Position numbers and translations under genes: made by a program. Shown here piece after piece: positions 9,439 through 17,638 of a stretch of 64,000 nt of DNA. How positions within the stretch are numbered: position 1 is the stretch's first letter; each line of letters begins with the position of its first letter. Source of the DNA: a bacterium (lineage in GTDB: Bacteria; Actinomycetota; Acidimicrobiia; Acidimicrobiales; CATQHL01); contig JAPPDX010000048.1 of the NCBI GenBank assembly GCA_028824415.1, forward strand, positions 1 through 64,000, read 5' to 3'. The notes under the pieces are model-generated. The model ran no database searches, had not been told where the DNA came from, and was given only the letters and a program-made list of their open reading frames with translations.

Positions 9439-11226
9439 CTAGCCGGACGGCATCCGCAGCGCGGAGACGAACGCCTCGGGCGGCACCTCCACCCGGCCGA
9501 TGGCCTTCATCCGCTTCTTCCCAGCCTTCTGGCGCTCGAGCAGCTTCCGCTTGCGGGTGACGTCACCGCCGTAGAGCCCCGCCGTCACGTCCTTGCGGTA
9601 GGCCTTGACGGTCTCGCGGGCGATTATTCGGCTGCCGATCGCCGCCTGGATGGGCACGTCGAACTGCTGCCGCGGGATCAGCTGGCGCAGCTTGGCGGTC
9701 ATCTGCCGGCCATAGGAGTAGGCCTCGCTGCGGTGGACGATGGAGCTGAAGGCGTCCACCGGCTCCCCCTGCAGCAGAATGTCCACCCTCACGAGGTCCG
9801 AGTCCTCGTAGCCGTCGGCGTCATAGTCCAGGCTGGCGTAGCCCTGCGTGCGACTCTTCAACTGGTCGTAGAAGTCGGTGACGACCTCCGCCAGCGGCAG
9901 CCGGTAGCGCAACTCCACCCGCTCCGGCGACAGGTAGTCCATGCCGCGGAGGTTGCCCCGGCGCCCCTGGCAGAGCTCCATCAGCGTCCCGGTGTGACGC
10001 GCCGGGGCGATGATCGTGAGCAGCAGGAAGGGCTCGGCGATGGCCGCCACCTCGCCGGGCGGCGGCAGCCGGCTGGGGCTGTCCACGGCCACCTCGGCGC
10101 CCGCCGTGGTCCGTACCTGGTACTCCACCGACGGGGTCGTGGCGATGATGTCGAGGTCGAATTCCCGCTCGAGGCGCTCGGTGATGATCTCCATGTGCAG
10201 CAGGCCCAGGAAGCCGCAGCGATAGCCGAAACCCAGCGCGGTCGAGGTCTCGGGCGTGTAGGTGAAACTGGAGTCGTTCAGCCGGAGCCTGTCCAGGGCG
10301 TCGCGCAGGTCCAGGTACTCGTCGCCGTCTATGGGATACAGCCCGCAAAAGACCATCGCCTTGGGCTCGCGGTAGCCCACGAGCGGGGCCGGTGCGGGAC
10401 GGTGGGCCTCGGTCACCGTCTCCCCGGCGCGGGCCTCAGCGGTGTTCTTCACGCCGGCAATGAGATATCCCACCTCGCCGGGACCGAGTTCGTCCACCGC
10501 CGTCGGTGCCGGGGCGCGCACCCCGATCTCCTGGGTCTCATGCGTCGCCGCGGCCTGCATGAAGCGCACCTGCGAGCCTGCTCGGAGGGTTCCCTGCACG
10601 ACCCGCACCGAACTGACCACACCCCGGTACTGGTCGAAGTGCGAGTCGAAGACGAGGGCTTGCAGTTCCGCCTCGGCGTTCCCCGCCGGCGGCGGGACCT
10701 GGGCGGTCACCGCGTCGAGCAGCTCGCTCACTCCCTCGCCCGTCTTGGCCGAGATGCGCAGCACGTCGGCTGCGGGGATCCCGAGCACCTGCTCGATCTC
10801 GCCCGCCACCCGGTCGGGGTCGGCGGCCGGCAGGTCGACCTTGTTGAGCGCCGCCACGATGGCCAGGTCGCCCTCCAGGGCCATCGAACAGTTGGCCAGG
10901 GTCTGCGCCTCGATGCCCTGGGCGGCATCCACGACCAGGATGACGCCCTCACACGCCGCCAGCGAGCGCGAGACCTCATAGCCGAAGTCCACGTGTCCGG
11001 GTGTGTCGATCAGGTTGATCCACCACGGGCCGTAGGACAGCCGCACGCTCTGGAGCTTGATGGTGATCCCGCGCTCACGCTCCAGATCCATGGAGTCCAG
11101 GTACTGGGCGCGCATCGCGCGCGGTTCCACCGCCTCGCACATCTCCAGGAAACGGTCGGCGAGCGTGGACTTCCCGTGGTCGATGTGGGCAATGATCGCC
11201 ACGTTGCGTATGCGGGACTGATCCAT
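9439..11226 (-). CDS. lepA: elongation factor 4 (LepA), ribosome-associated GTPase
   Basis: Translational GTPase that binds the ribosome and promotes back-translocation or helps 30S biogenesis. The 595-aa protein shows G1 [10 protein letters not shown]2 RERGITI, G3 DTPGHVDF and G4 NKVD, then EF-G-like domains and the LepA-specific C-terminus (the [23 protein letters not shown] region, followed by [10 protein letters not shown]). The ATG at 11226 (MDQSRIRN) is chosen. A longer frame upstream to 11265 adds 13 residues with no family counterpart. Transcribed away from rpsT, with a divergent control region of about 310 bp between them. Confidence 0.96.
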   Translation of the reverse strand: MDQSRIRNVAIIAHIDHGKSTLADRFLEMCEAVEPRAMRAQYLDSMDLERERGITIKLQSVRLSYGPWWINLIDTPGHVDFGYEVSRSLAACEGVILVVDAAQGIEAQTLANCSMALEGDLAIVAALNKVDLPAADPDRVAGEIEQVLGIPAADVLRISAKTGEGVSELLDAVTAQVPPPAGNAEAELQALVFDSHFDQYRGVVSSVRVVQGTLRAGSQVRFMQAAATHETQEIGVRAPAPTAVDELGPGEVGYLIAGVKNTAEARAGETVTEAHRPAPAPLVGYREPKAMVFCGLYPIDGDEYLDLRDALDRLRLNDSSFTYTPETSTALGFGYRCGFLGLLHMEIITERLEREFDLDIIATTPSVEYQVRTTAGAEVAVDSPSRLPPPGEVAAIAEPFLLLTIIAPARHTGTLMELCQGRRGNLRGMDYLSPERVELRYRLPLAEVVTDFYDQLKSRTQGYASLDYDADGYEDSDLVRVDILLQGEPVDAFSSIVHRSEAYSYGRQMTAKLRQLIPRQQFDVPIQAAIGSRIIARETVKAYRKDVTAGLYGGDVTRKRKLLERQKAGKKRMKAIGRVEVPPEAFVSALRMPSG

Positions 11227-11321
11227 GACCTCTAAGGCAGTGGCACCGGTGCCCGGACCGGGCACTCAGCGGGCCCGCCGACCCTCCTGGAGCGGCTGGG
11301 CGCCGAGGATTCCTAACTGCG

Positions 11322-11327
11322 ATGCTA
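11322..11327 (-). promoter_or_regulatory. candidate -10 of lepA
   Basis: TAGCAT on the minus strand, preceded by CGG, about 95 nt before the lepA ATG. The same CGGTAGCAT string appears on the opposite strand for rpsT. Confidence 0.35.
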
Positions 11328-11330
11328 CCG

Positions 11331-11350
11331 GCGGCCGGGTGACCGGCCGC
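11331..11350. repeat. 8-bp perfect inverted repeat upstream of lepA
   Basis: GCGGCCGG and CCGGCCGC around a GTGA loop, directly upstream of the candidate lepA -10, where an operator or -35 region would lie. Confidence 0.35.
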
Positions 11351-11460
11351 GCACGGAGCCCAGCGCAGGGAGCGGCCGGTGGGCCCGAAGCCCCAACCTC
11401 CGCTGCGCGGGCCGGTTCGTTCCGACCCGGCCCCAGGGACCGGAGGAGCGCCGGCGTCGG

Positions 11461-11466
11461 TAGCAT
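11461..11466 (+). promoter_or_regulatory. candidate -10 of rpsT
   Basis: TAGCAT preceded by CGG, 72 nt before the rpsT GTG. No clear -35. Confidence 0.35.
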
Positions 11467-11538
11467 GCACGGGTCGATTGGGGCACTCGGCCCGGACACG
11501 CACGCCGGACCGCCCCGGCAGCGATCGCGAGGAACAAC

Positions 11539-11814
11539 GTGGCGAACATCAAGAGCCAGATCAAGCGGAACCGTCAGAACATCAAGCGCCGGGCGCGCAA
11601 CCGGTCGGTGCGGGCGGAGATCAACACGCGCAGCGCGGGTGCCGAGGCGGCGGCGCGTGCCGGCGACGACGACGCCGCCGAGAAGCTCCGGATGGCAGTC
11701 AAGCGGATCGACATGGCGGCTGCCAAGGGCATCCTGCACCCCAACACCGCTTCCCGCAGGAAGTCCCGCCTGACCCGCCGCATCGCCCGCATCGGCGCCG
11801 GCGAGGAGGGCTGA
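11539..11814 (+). CDS. rpsT: 30S ribosomal protein S20
   Basis: Primary 16S rRNA-binding protein of the small subunit. The 91-aa basic protein starts with ANIKSQIKRNRQN and contains GILHPNTASRRKSRL, both diagnostic of S20. The start is GTG with GAGGAA 7 nt upstream. It is a single-gene unit convergent with holA. A hairpin that overlaps both stop codons probably terminates both genes. Confidence 0.97.
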   Translation: MANIKSQIKRNRQNIKRRARNRSVRAEINTRSAGAEAAARAGDDDAAEKLRMAVKRIDMAAAKGILHPNTASRRKSRLTRRIARIGAGEEG

Positions 11815-11831
11815 GGCTCCGCCGCCTCAGC
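11810..11831. terminator. bidirectional hairpin over rpsT and holA stop codons
   Basis: GCTGAGGC and GCCTCAGC form an 8-bp perfect stem with a 6-nt loop. The stem includes the rpsT stop on one strand and the holA stop on the other. Confidence 0.45.
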
Positions 11832-12891
11832 GGCGGTGCATCTGGCTGAGCCGGGCGACGAGGACCTCCAGGGTCACCTCGGGTTCCAGCGCCGTCCGGC
11901 CGCGGAGGTCCAGATCGGCGGCAGCCAGCAGGGCCACCGCCCTGCGGACCCGCTCGGGACCGAGCCGGCGTGACGCCTCCAGCGCCCCCCGCGCGGGGAA
12001 CGTGGAGCCACCCTTGCGCAACAGGCCCGCGGCGCGCAGCACCTCGGCCGCTGCCGCCTCGTCGCGGGCTCCGGACCCCTCGAGGTGCAGCATTCGGTCG
12101 ACGTGGTTCCTCAGGATCGCGATGATCTGCATCGGGTGCATCGCCTCGGGACCGCAGAGGCGCTGCAGGCAGGCCAGCGATCCGCCGATATCCCCGCTGC
12201 CAATGGCATCGGTGAGTTCCCATGGCGGCACCGTCCCGCGCGCGCCCAGGAACGGGGCGACGTCGCCGGCGCCAAGGGTCGCCCCGGAGCCGTAGGCGCC
12301 CTCCAGGGTGTCCAGAATCGCCCAGACGCGGGTCCGGTTCTCGCCAAGGTGCTCGGCGAGCAGGTCGGTGGCGGCGCGATCCAACCCCACCCGGGCACCG
12401 GCAAGTTGCTCGGTCAGCCACGCCCTTCCTGCCTTCCCCCGACCGACCTCGGCGCGGTGGCAGACACCCCCGGCCGCTTCAACCGCACCGGTGAGCGCGG
12501 CGGGCAGGGGACGGTTCTGAGACTGAGTGGCGCCCTTCTCCCACACGAGCAGCAGCCGCGTCGTCTCGAGGGGCTCTGCCAGGTAGTCGACCAGCGGGCC
12601 GAGTTCGGATGCGGGGAACGCTCCCAGCTGGCGGGCCACCACAACCCGGTAGTCACTCAGCATCGGGGGGGTCTGGGCTGCGTCGATGACCGGCGAGAGC
12701 GCCAGCGAGCCGTCGACGGACAGGTAGTCCTGCTCACCCAGTTCGGTGACCGCCAGAGAGCGATCCGCATCCCCCACCAGCCGGGTCAGGGCATCGCTCA
12801 CCATCCTGGACAGAGCCGCCTGGTCACTGCCCGAGACCAGTTCGATCCCGGCCGGCGTTGCGGTGCCACCCGGCTGGGCGGGCGGACTCAC
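11827..12891 (-). CDS. holA: DNA polymerase III subunit delta
   Basis: Clamp-loader subunit that opens the beta clamp. The 354-aa protein has the HolA N-terminal domain (IELVSGSDQAAL, then DYRVVVARQLGAF and TRLLLVWEKGA), the middle segment VCHRAEVGRGKAGRAWLTEQ, and the C-terminal alpha-helical domain (HPMQIIAILRNHVDRML). Its start overlaps the folP-like stop by 4 bp (ATGA type), so translation is probably coupled. It is the last gene of the comEA-comEC-folP-holA run; comEC-holA adjacency is common in actinobacteria. Confidence 0.92.
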   Translation of the reverse strand: MSPPAQPGGTATPAGIELVSGSDQAALSRMVSDALTRLVGDADRSLAVTELGEQDYLSVDGSLALSPVIDAAQTPPMLSDYRVVVARQLGAFPASELGPLVDYLAEPLETTRLLLVWEKGATQSQNRPLPAALTGAVEAAGGVCHRAEVGRGKAGRAWLTEQLAGARVGLDRAATDLLAEHLGENRTRVWAILDTLEGAYGSGATLGAGDVAPFLGARGTVPPWELTDAIGSGDIGGSLACLQRLCGPEAMHPMQIIAILRNHVDRMLHLEGSGARDEAAAAEVLRAAGLLRKGGSTFPARGALEASRRLGPERVRRAVALLAAADLDLRGRTALEPEVTLEVLVARLSQMHRR

Positions 12892-13778
12892 CGCGTCCCC
12901 CCAGCAGGGGCCACGCGGGCCTCGGAGGGGGCGGACCCGGACGTGGCGCCGCTCCGCCGGCGAAGGGCGGCAGCGACCTCCACGACGCGCCGGGTGGCTC
13001 GCACATCATGCGCCCGGATCACCCCGCAGCCGGCGAAGCCTCCCAGGGCGTGGGCGGCGATGCTGGCGGCCCGGCGCTCGCCGACTTCGGCCCCGCACAG
13101 CCAGCCGAGGAACCCCTTGTTGGAGGCCGAGAGCAGCACCGGGTACCCCAGTGCCGCCAGGTGGTCACTGCGACGCAGCAGTTCGGCGGACATGGCCGGG
13201 GTCTTCCCGAGGTCCAACCCGGCATCCAGCAGCACCCGGGTCCGCCCCAGCCCGGCGAAGGCGGCCCATGCGGCTCGCTCGGCCAGATAGCTCCGGACCT
13301 CGCCGAGCAGATCCTCATAGACGGGCTCCGGATCGGCGTAGCGGGGCACCAACCGCACATGGCAGGCCACGACGGCGGCGCCGGCGGCGGCTGCGGCCGG
13401 CAGGTAGTCGGGGTCTGCGAAGCCGCTGATGTCGTTGCCCAGCACAGCCCCGGCGGCATAGGCCTCCCCGGCCACCGAGGCGCGCCAGGTGTCCACCGAG
13501 AGCGGGACATCGAACCGGGAGGCGAGGGCCTGAATGGCGGGCACGACCCGCTCGACCTCCTCGCTCACCGTGACCTCGCTGCCGGGCCCTGCCTTCACAC
13601 CGCCCACATCGAGGATGTCGGCGCCGTCGGCGCAGAGTTGCTCGGCCTTGGTCAGGAAGTCGTCGAAGCCCCAGTATTCGCCGGCGTCGAAGAACGAGTC
13701 GGGCGTGCGGTTGAGGATCCCCATGACCAGCGGGCGCTCGGCGAGGTCGTAGCAGCGCTCGCCCAACTCCAGCAGCAC
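12888..13778 (-). CDS. folP: dihydropteroate synthase family protein, FolP2-like
   Basis: A TIM-barrel pterin-binding protein of 296 aa. It keeps MGILNRTPDSFFDAG, GADILDVGG, LSVDTWR, NDISG and the C-terminal IRAHDVR. Two deviations resemble mycobacterial FolP2 rather than the folate enzyme FolP1: DVGGVKAGPGSEV where DVGGEST is usual, and SASNKGFLG where the catalytic SRK is usual. Mycobacterial FolP2 is reported to lack dihydropteroate synthase activity, so folate synthesis should not be assumed. The start is GTG, 7 nt after a TAGCGT box that includes the comEC stop codon. Confidence 0.85.
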   Translation of the reverse strand: MLLELGERCYDLAERPLVMGILNRTPDSFFDAGEYWGFDDFLTKAEQLCADGADILDVGGVKAGPGSEVTVSEEVERVVPAIQALASRFDVPLSVDTWRASVAGEAYAAGAVLGNDISGFADPDYLPAAAAAGAAVVACHVRLVPRYADPEPVYEDLLGEVRSYLAERAAWAAFAGLGRTRVLLDAGLDLGKTPAMSAELLRRSDHLAALGYPVLLSASNKGFLGWLCGAEVGERRAASIAAHALGGFAGCGVIRAHDVRATRRVVEVAAALRRRSGATSGSAPSEARVAPAGGTR

Positions 13779-13785
13779 GCCCGAG

Positions 13786-13791
13786 ACGCTA
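13786..13791 (-). promoter_or_regulatory. candidate internal -10 for folP2-like/holA
   Basis: TAGCGT on the minus strand, 7 nt before the GTG of the folP-like gene. Its TAG is also the comEC stop codon, so the gene may have its own leaderless transcript inside the operon. Confidence 0.35.
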
Positions 13792-15705
13792 CCTGCCGGT
13801 CGCCGCGGCGGTCACACGGACATCCAGCCGCTCACCGCCGGTCTCGACGCTCACCGCGAAGTCGCCGACGACCGCCGCGGTCCCGGAACGGGGAACCGTC
13901 GCCCCCGGGATCCGGTGCGCCGCCGGCGCCCAGACCGTCGCCGGACCGTAGCGCCGCTGCAACACGGCCACGTCGTCGGGTTGCGCTCCACCGCCCGCCA
14001 CCACGATGAGATCGATCCGCCCGGGCCCCGCCGTGCGGATGTCACCGAGGAGCCGCTCGACGCTCTCCCCGCCGCCCAGCAGCAGCACGGTGCTGCTGGG
14101 AGCCCGCCACAGCGTGGATTCCCAGCCGACCGCCAGCATGTGCGGGGCCGGGGCCGGGCGGGTTCGCTCCGCCAGCAGCGGGGCCGCCAGCACGGCCCCG
14201 ACCGCCAACCAGGCGATCAGAGCGGTGCCGCGCCGTCGCCGGCGCCGGCTTGCCACCACAACCGCCAGTGCGGCACCGAGCAACAGCACGTGAGCCATAC
14301 GCAGCTGGCCGAGGCGCATCCCGGTGAAGGTCGCCGCCACGCCCTCGATCCACATCAGCAGCCCCCGAGTGGGCGCATGCAGCCAGGTGGCCAGCGGCTC
14401 CCCGATCAACCCCGCCACGAGACCCCCGGTCAGCCCCCACATCATCACGGCCGCGGCTGCCGGCGCCGCCAGCAGGTTGGCAGGCAGTGCCGCCACCGGC
14501 AGCCCTCCGAAGACCGGAACCACCAGCGGCGCCACCGCCAACTGGGCGGCCGCGGTGACGGCCAGGGCCTTGCCGACCGGCCGTGGCCCGCCGATCGTCT
14601 CGGCAAGGCGCGGCGCCCAGAAGAGAATCCCGGCCGAAGCCGCGACGGACAAACGGAACGCCAGCGAGTGGATCAGCAGCGGCTGCCAGAGCACGAGTCC
14701 CGCCACGGCGATCGCCAGGATGCGCCGTCCCGAGATCTTCCGCCCGGCCAGCCAGACGCTCACGGCGATGGCGGCCATGGCCGTCGCACGGAGCACGGAC
14801 GGTTCGAAGCGGGTCACCGTGGCGAACACGCCGAGCACCCCCAGAATCGCCAGCCAACGCCCCCACAGGCCGAGCCGCACCACCAGCGGCTGCACCAGCA
14901 GCAGCACGAACGCCACGTTCTGCCCGGAAACGGCCAGCAGGTGCGTGAGTCCGGCCCCCCGGAAGTCATCCGCCACCAGCGGCGAACCGTGGCGGTCGTC
15001 GCCGAGCACGAGGCCGCTGAACAGCGCCCGCTGATCATCGGGAAGCGAGGCGGCGCCGCGGGCCAGCAGCGACCGCAGGCTGTTGGCGATCCGGTAATGC
15101 GGCGCGGCGGCATGCGCCTCACCCACCTCGGTCACGGTCAGGCGCGCCACCACACCGCTCCGGCGTCTCCACTCCTCGTGCGCGGCCGGCACGGCAACCC
15201 GCCCGCGCACGTCGACGGGCTCGCCCGCCTGGCGGCCCCCTAGGCCGGCGCCGGCGCGCCCCCAGGCCCACACCTCCATCCGTCCCCGAGGCGTGTCGGC
15301 CACAAACCGTGTGGCGCCGTGATGTTGCGAGGGATCCTCGACCGGGACGATGCGCGCCACCAGAGGACCCGGCTCGACGACCTCGCTCGCCGTGGCGGTG
15401 GCTGCCGCCGCCGAGAACGAGGCCAACAGCGCCACGCTGAGGCACAACAGCAGCGGCCGGCGCAGCGCGAGAGCCCCGATGGCGAGTCCCAGCGCCACCA
15501 GGCGTGGACCCGGCCAGGCCACCAGGGCACCCAGTGCCACCGCGCCCGCGAGGGCATAGGTCCAGCGGTCGGACATGCCTCGGGCCGGCCCCTCCGGGCG
15601 CTTGCGGGTTCGGGAGTCTCCACACGGCGCGGCCTGGCCCGCGGCCGGCACAGCCGGGTGACTCGACGCCCCGGCCATCCCCGGCGACGGGGCGGCGTCG
15701 CTCAC
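13789..15705 (-). CDS. comEC: ComEC/Rec2 family DNA-uptake channel protein with degenerate C-terminal domain
   Basis: Inner-membrane channel for single-stranded DNA in natural transformation. The 638-aa protein has an N-terminal membrane pair (about 45-105), the DUF4131-type soluble region (about 105-210), and the Competence domain beginning at GAGLTHLLAVSGQNVAFVLLL with many hydrophobic helices. After the last helices (to about 530) only a short tail remains. It resembles the start of the metallo-beta-lactamase domain but lacks HxHxDH zinc ligands, so any nuclease function is probably lost. The start GTG overlaps the comEA stop (GTGA). ATGs at codon 10 or 44 are alternatives, since the first 40 residues are low-complexity. 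Confidence 0.9.
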   Translation of the reverse strand: MSDAAPSPGMAGASSHPAVPAAGQAAPCGDSRTRKRPEGPARGMSDRWTYALAGAVALGALVAWPGPRLVALGLAIGALALRRPLLLCLSVALLASFSAAAATATASEVVEPGPLVARIVPVEDPSQHHGATRFVADTPRGRMEVWAWGRAGAGLGGRQAGEPVDVRGRVAVPAAHEEWRRRSGVVARLTVTEVGEAHAAAPHYRIANSLRSLLARGAASLPDDQRALFSGLVLGDDRHGSPLVADDFRGAGLTHLLAVSGQNVAFVLLLVQPLVVRLGLWGRWLAILGVLGVFATVTRFEPSVLRATAMAAIAVSVWLAGRKISGRRILAIAVAGLVLWQPLLIHSLAFRLSVAASAGILFWAPRLAETIGGPRPVGKALAVTAAAQLAVAPLVVPVFGGLPVAALPANLLAAPAAAAVMMWGLTGGLVAGLIGEPLATWLHAPTRGLLMWIEGVAATFTGMRLGQLRMAHVLLLGAALAVVVASRRRRRRGTALIAWLAVGAVLAAPLLAERTRPAPAPHMLAVGWESTLWRAPSSTVLLLGGGESVERLLGDIRTAGPGRIDLIVVAGGGAQPDDVAVLQRRYGPATVWAPAAHRIPGATVPRSGTAAVVGDFAVSVETGGERLDVRVTAAATGR

Positions 15706-16400
15706 GGCGTGACCGTCACCAGGTGCTCGATGCGGCTGAGCTTCACCGGCCCGATCCCTGACACGTCCTCCAATGCCGCAACCGAACCGAACGGCCCCGA
15801 CCTCTCACGATGCTCGATGATGGCCGCCGCCGTGACCGGGCCGACGCCCGGCAGATCCTCGAGTTCGGCGGCCGTGGCGGCGTTGATGTCCAGAGGTTGC
15901 GGCGGTGATGAGGTGCCGGGCCCGGGCTCGTTCGGCGCATCAGGTCCGGATGGAACCGGCACGATGTCCACCTCCGCCGGGGGGACTTCGCCGGAGCGGG
16001 GAAAGTAGACCCGCACGCCGTCAGCCAGCGACGCTGCCAGGTTGACACCGCTCAGTTCGGCTCCGGCAGCGGGCCCTCCGGCCGCGTCGAGCAGGTCGAC
16101 GACCCGCGCGGTCACCGGCATCCGGTAGACCCCGGGTCTGCGAACGGCCCCAGCTGCGTGGACGACGACCTCCGGAGCAGCGGCGGCGCCGCCCGCCTCA
16201 CTGGACGCAGTGGCGCCCGGTCCCGGTGCCGGGCCCGCCCGGGGCAGCACGACCGCCGCCGCCCGCTCCTCGGATCGAAGTGCCAGGCAACCGCCCACGA
16301 CGACCAGCACCGCGGCCGCGACGATTGCGGCCGACCGCCACGAGATCCGGGGCAGCCGCCGAGTCACATCGCTCAACTCAACACGCCAATCCGACTCCAC
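15702..16400 (-). CDS. comEA: ComEA family helix-hairpin-helix DNA-binding protein
   Basis: Membrane-anchored receptor that binds double-stranded DNA during uptake. The 232-aa protein has one N-terminal membrane helix (about 23-41), an Ala/Gly/Pro linker, an SLBB-like domain (VVVHAAGAVRRPGVYRMP onward, about 85-145), a second linker, and a C-terminal tandem HhH domain (LDINAATAAELEDLPGVGP, then ALEDVSGIGPVKLSRIEHL). The GTG at 16400 is chosen because a TAACCT box sits 8 nt upstream, giving a leaderless message. The GTG at 16367 is an alternative. comEC follows with a 4-bp overlap. Confidence 0.92.
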   Translation of the reverse strand: MESDWRVELSDVTRRLPRISWRSAAIVAAAVLVVVGGCLALRSEERAAAVVLPRAGPAPGPGATASSEAGGAAAAPEVVVHAAGAVRRPGVYRMPVTARVVDLLDAAGGPAAGAELSGVNLAASLADGVRVYFPRSGEVPPAEVDIVPVPSGPDAPNEPGPGTSSPPQPLDINAATAAELEDLPGVGPVTAAAIIEHRERSGPFGSVAALEDVSGIGPVKLSRIEHLVTVTP

Positions 16401-16408
16401 AAATGAGA

Positions 16409-16414
16409 AGGTTA
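16409..16414 (-). promoter_or_regulatory. -10 box, probable leaderless promoter of comEA
   Basis: TAACCT on the minus strand, 8 nt before the GTG, inside an AT-rich patch (16400-16450) that stands out from the surrounding GC-rich DNA. Confidence 0.45.
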
Positions 16415-16524
16415 GATATATTTCCTGTTGTTTCCTTAGTTTCCATGTACGGCTTGACGTCTGTTCGACGTCCGCGCTGCGTGCCAGCGGCCGGCGCCCG
16501 ACGGGCCGCCGGGCGGCCTCGCGG

Positions 16525-16530
16525 TAGCGT
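16525..16530 (+). promoter_or_regulatory. -10 box of the phosphotransferase gene
   Basis: TAGCGT preceded by CGG, 11 nt before the ATG at 16542. A leader of only a few nucleotides is expected. Confidence 0.4.
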
Positions 16531-16541
16531 GGCGGCACCTC

Positions 16542-17600
16542 ATGAGCCGTGCCACCTCCACCGCTGTTGCGCCTGAAGGAATCGACGCCCCGGCGGTGAC
16601 GGCATGGTTCGCCACCCACGTCGGCGACGCCCGTCCTCCACTGATGTTCTCCCTCATCGAGGCGGGTCACTCCAACATGACCTTCGTGGTCACCGACGCG
16701 GCGGATCATCGCTGGGTGTTGCGCCGGCCCCCGCTGCACAACGTGCTGGCCACCGCCCACGACATGAGCCGCGAGCACCGGGCGATCGCGGCACTGCATC
16801 CGGAGGGGTTCCCCGTCCCGCGCCCGCTGGGGCTCTGCAGTGACGCAGACGTGAACGGCGCCCCCTTCTACGTCATGGACTACGTGGACGGGGTGGTCGT
16901 CCGCGACGCCGACGAGGCTCGCCGCTCTCTGGATGTCCCGACACGGCGGGCGCTCAGCCGCTCCCTGGTCGACGTACTGGCCGTCCTGCACGCCGTCGAC
17001 ATCGACGCCGTCGGGCTCGGGGATCTGGGCCGGCGGGAGGGCTATGTGGCCCGGCAGCTGCGGCGCTGGCTGCGCCAGGTCGAGACCACCCCGGACCTGG
17101 CTCGCCCCGAACTCCGGGTGGTGCACGACCATCTGGTCGAACGCGTGCCCGACCAAGCCACGACGGGCATCGTGCACGGCGACTACCGGCTGGACAACTG
17201 CATCGTGAGCACCGGCGGTGAGGTGCGGGCCGTCCTGGACTGGGAGCTGTGCACGCTGGGCGACGTTCTCGCCGATGTGGCGATCCTGCTCACGTACTGG
17301 AGCGAGCCCGGCGAGAAGTCCCAGGCTCTGGACAACCCCCCGACGGCCACCGAGGGCTTCTACTCGCGGGCGGAGTTGCTGGAGGCGTACGCGGAGGCCT
17401 CCGGACGCTCGCTGGAACGGATTGACTTCTACCTGGCTTGGGGCGCGTGGCGCCTGGCGTGCATCCTCATCGGCGTGCAGGCGCGCTACCTGGCCGGCGC
17501 AATGGGAGACAAGGCGCCCCTCGAAGGCATCGAGAGCTTCGCAGGCCGCATCGACGGCCTCGTCGCCCGGGCACAGCACCACGCCGCCCAGGTGCCATGA
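16542..17600 (+). CDS. phosphotransferase family protein (APH/choline kinase fold, ACAD10-like)
   Basis: A cytosolic small-molecule kinase fold of 352 aa. The catalytic loop IVHGDYRLDNCIV and the metal-binding segment VLDWELCTLGD are intact, as is the nucleotide-pocket region WVLRRPP. The pattern matches the actinobacterial group related to the kinase domain of ACAD10, usually found near acyl-CoA dehydrogenases and often called aminoglycoside phosphotransferase by default. An antibiotic substrate is not implied. The frame extends directly into the LLM oxidoreductase block. An ATG overlapping its stop exists, but the next gene more likely starts at 17639. Confidence 0.88.
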   Translation: MSRATSTAVAPEGIDAPAVTAWFATHVGDARPPLMFSLIEAGHSNMTFVVTDAADHRWVLRRPPLHNVLATAHDMSREHRAIAALHPEGFPVPRPLGLCSDADVNGAPFYVMDYVDGVVVRDADEARRSLDVPTRRALSRSLVDVLAVLHAVDIDAVGLGDLGRREGYVARQLRRWLRQVETTPDLARPELRVVHDHLVERVPDQATTGIVHGDYRLDNCIVSTGGEVRAVLDWELCTLGDVLADVAILLTYWSEPGEKSQALDNPPTATEGFYSRAELLEAYAEASGRSLERIDFYLAWGAWRLACILIGVQARYLAGAMGDKAPLEGIESFAGRIDGLVARAQHHAAQVP

Positions 17601-17638
17601 GGACCCTCGACGGCCCGCCGACACGACTGGAGAACACC

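Larger units (their letters stand above)
11227..11538. other. divergent lepA / rpsT control region
   Basis: This 312-bp gap contains no credible gene. It holds the minus-strand box at 11322-11327, a perfect hairpin at 11331-11350, and the plus-strand box at 11461-11466. Leaders of roughly 90 nt (lepA) and 65 nt (rpsT) would result. I see no riboswitch fold. Confidence 0.5.

Noticed and set aside
9406..9440. CIRCE operator upstream of hrcA
   Set aside because: No TTAGCACTC / GAGTGCTAA inverted repeat is present in this short region.
16542..17600. Aminoglycoside resistance gene
   Set aside because: The APH fold is shared by many metabolic kinases. The sequence pattern fits the ACAD10-like group, and no resistance context is present.
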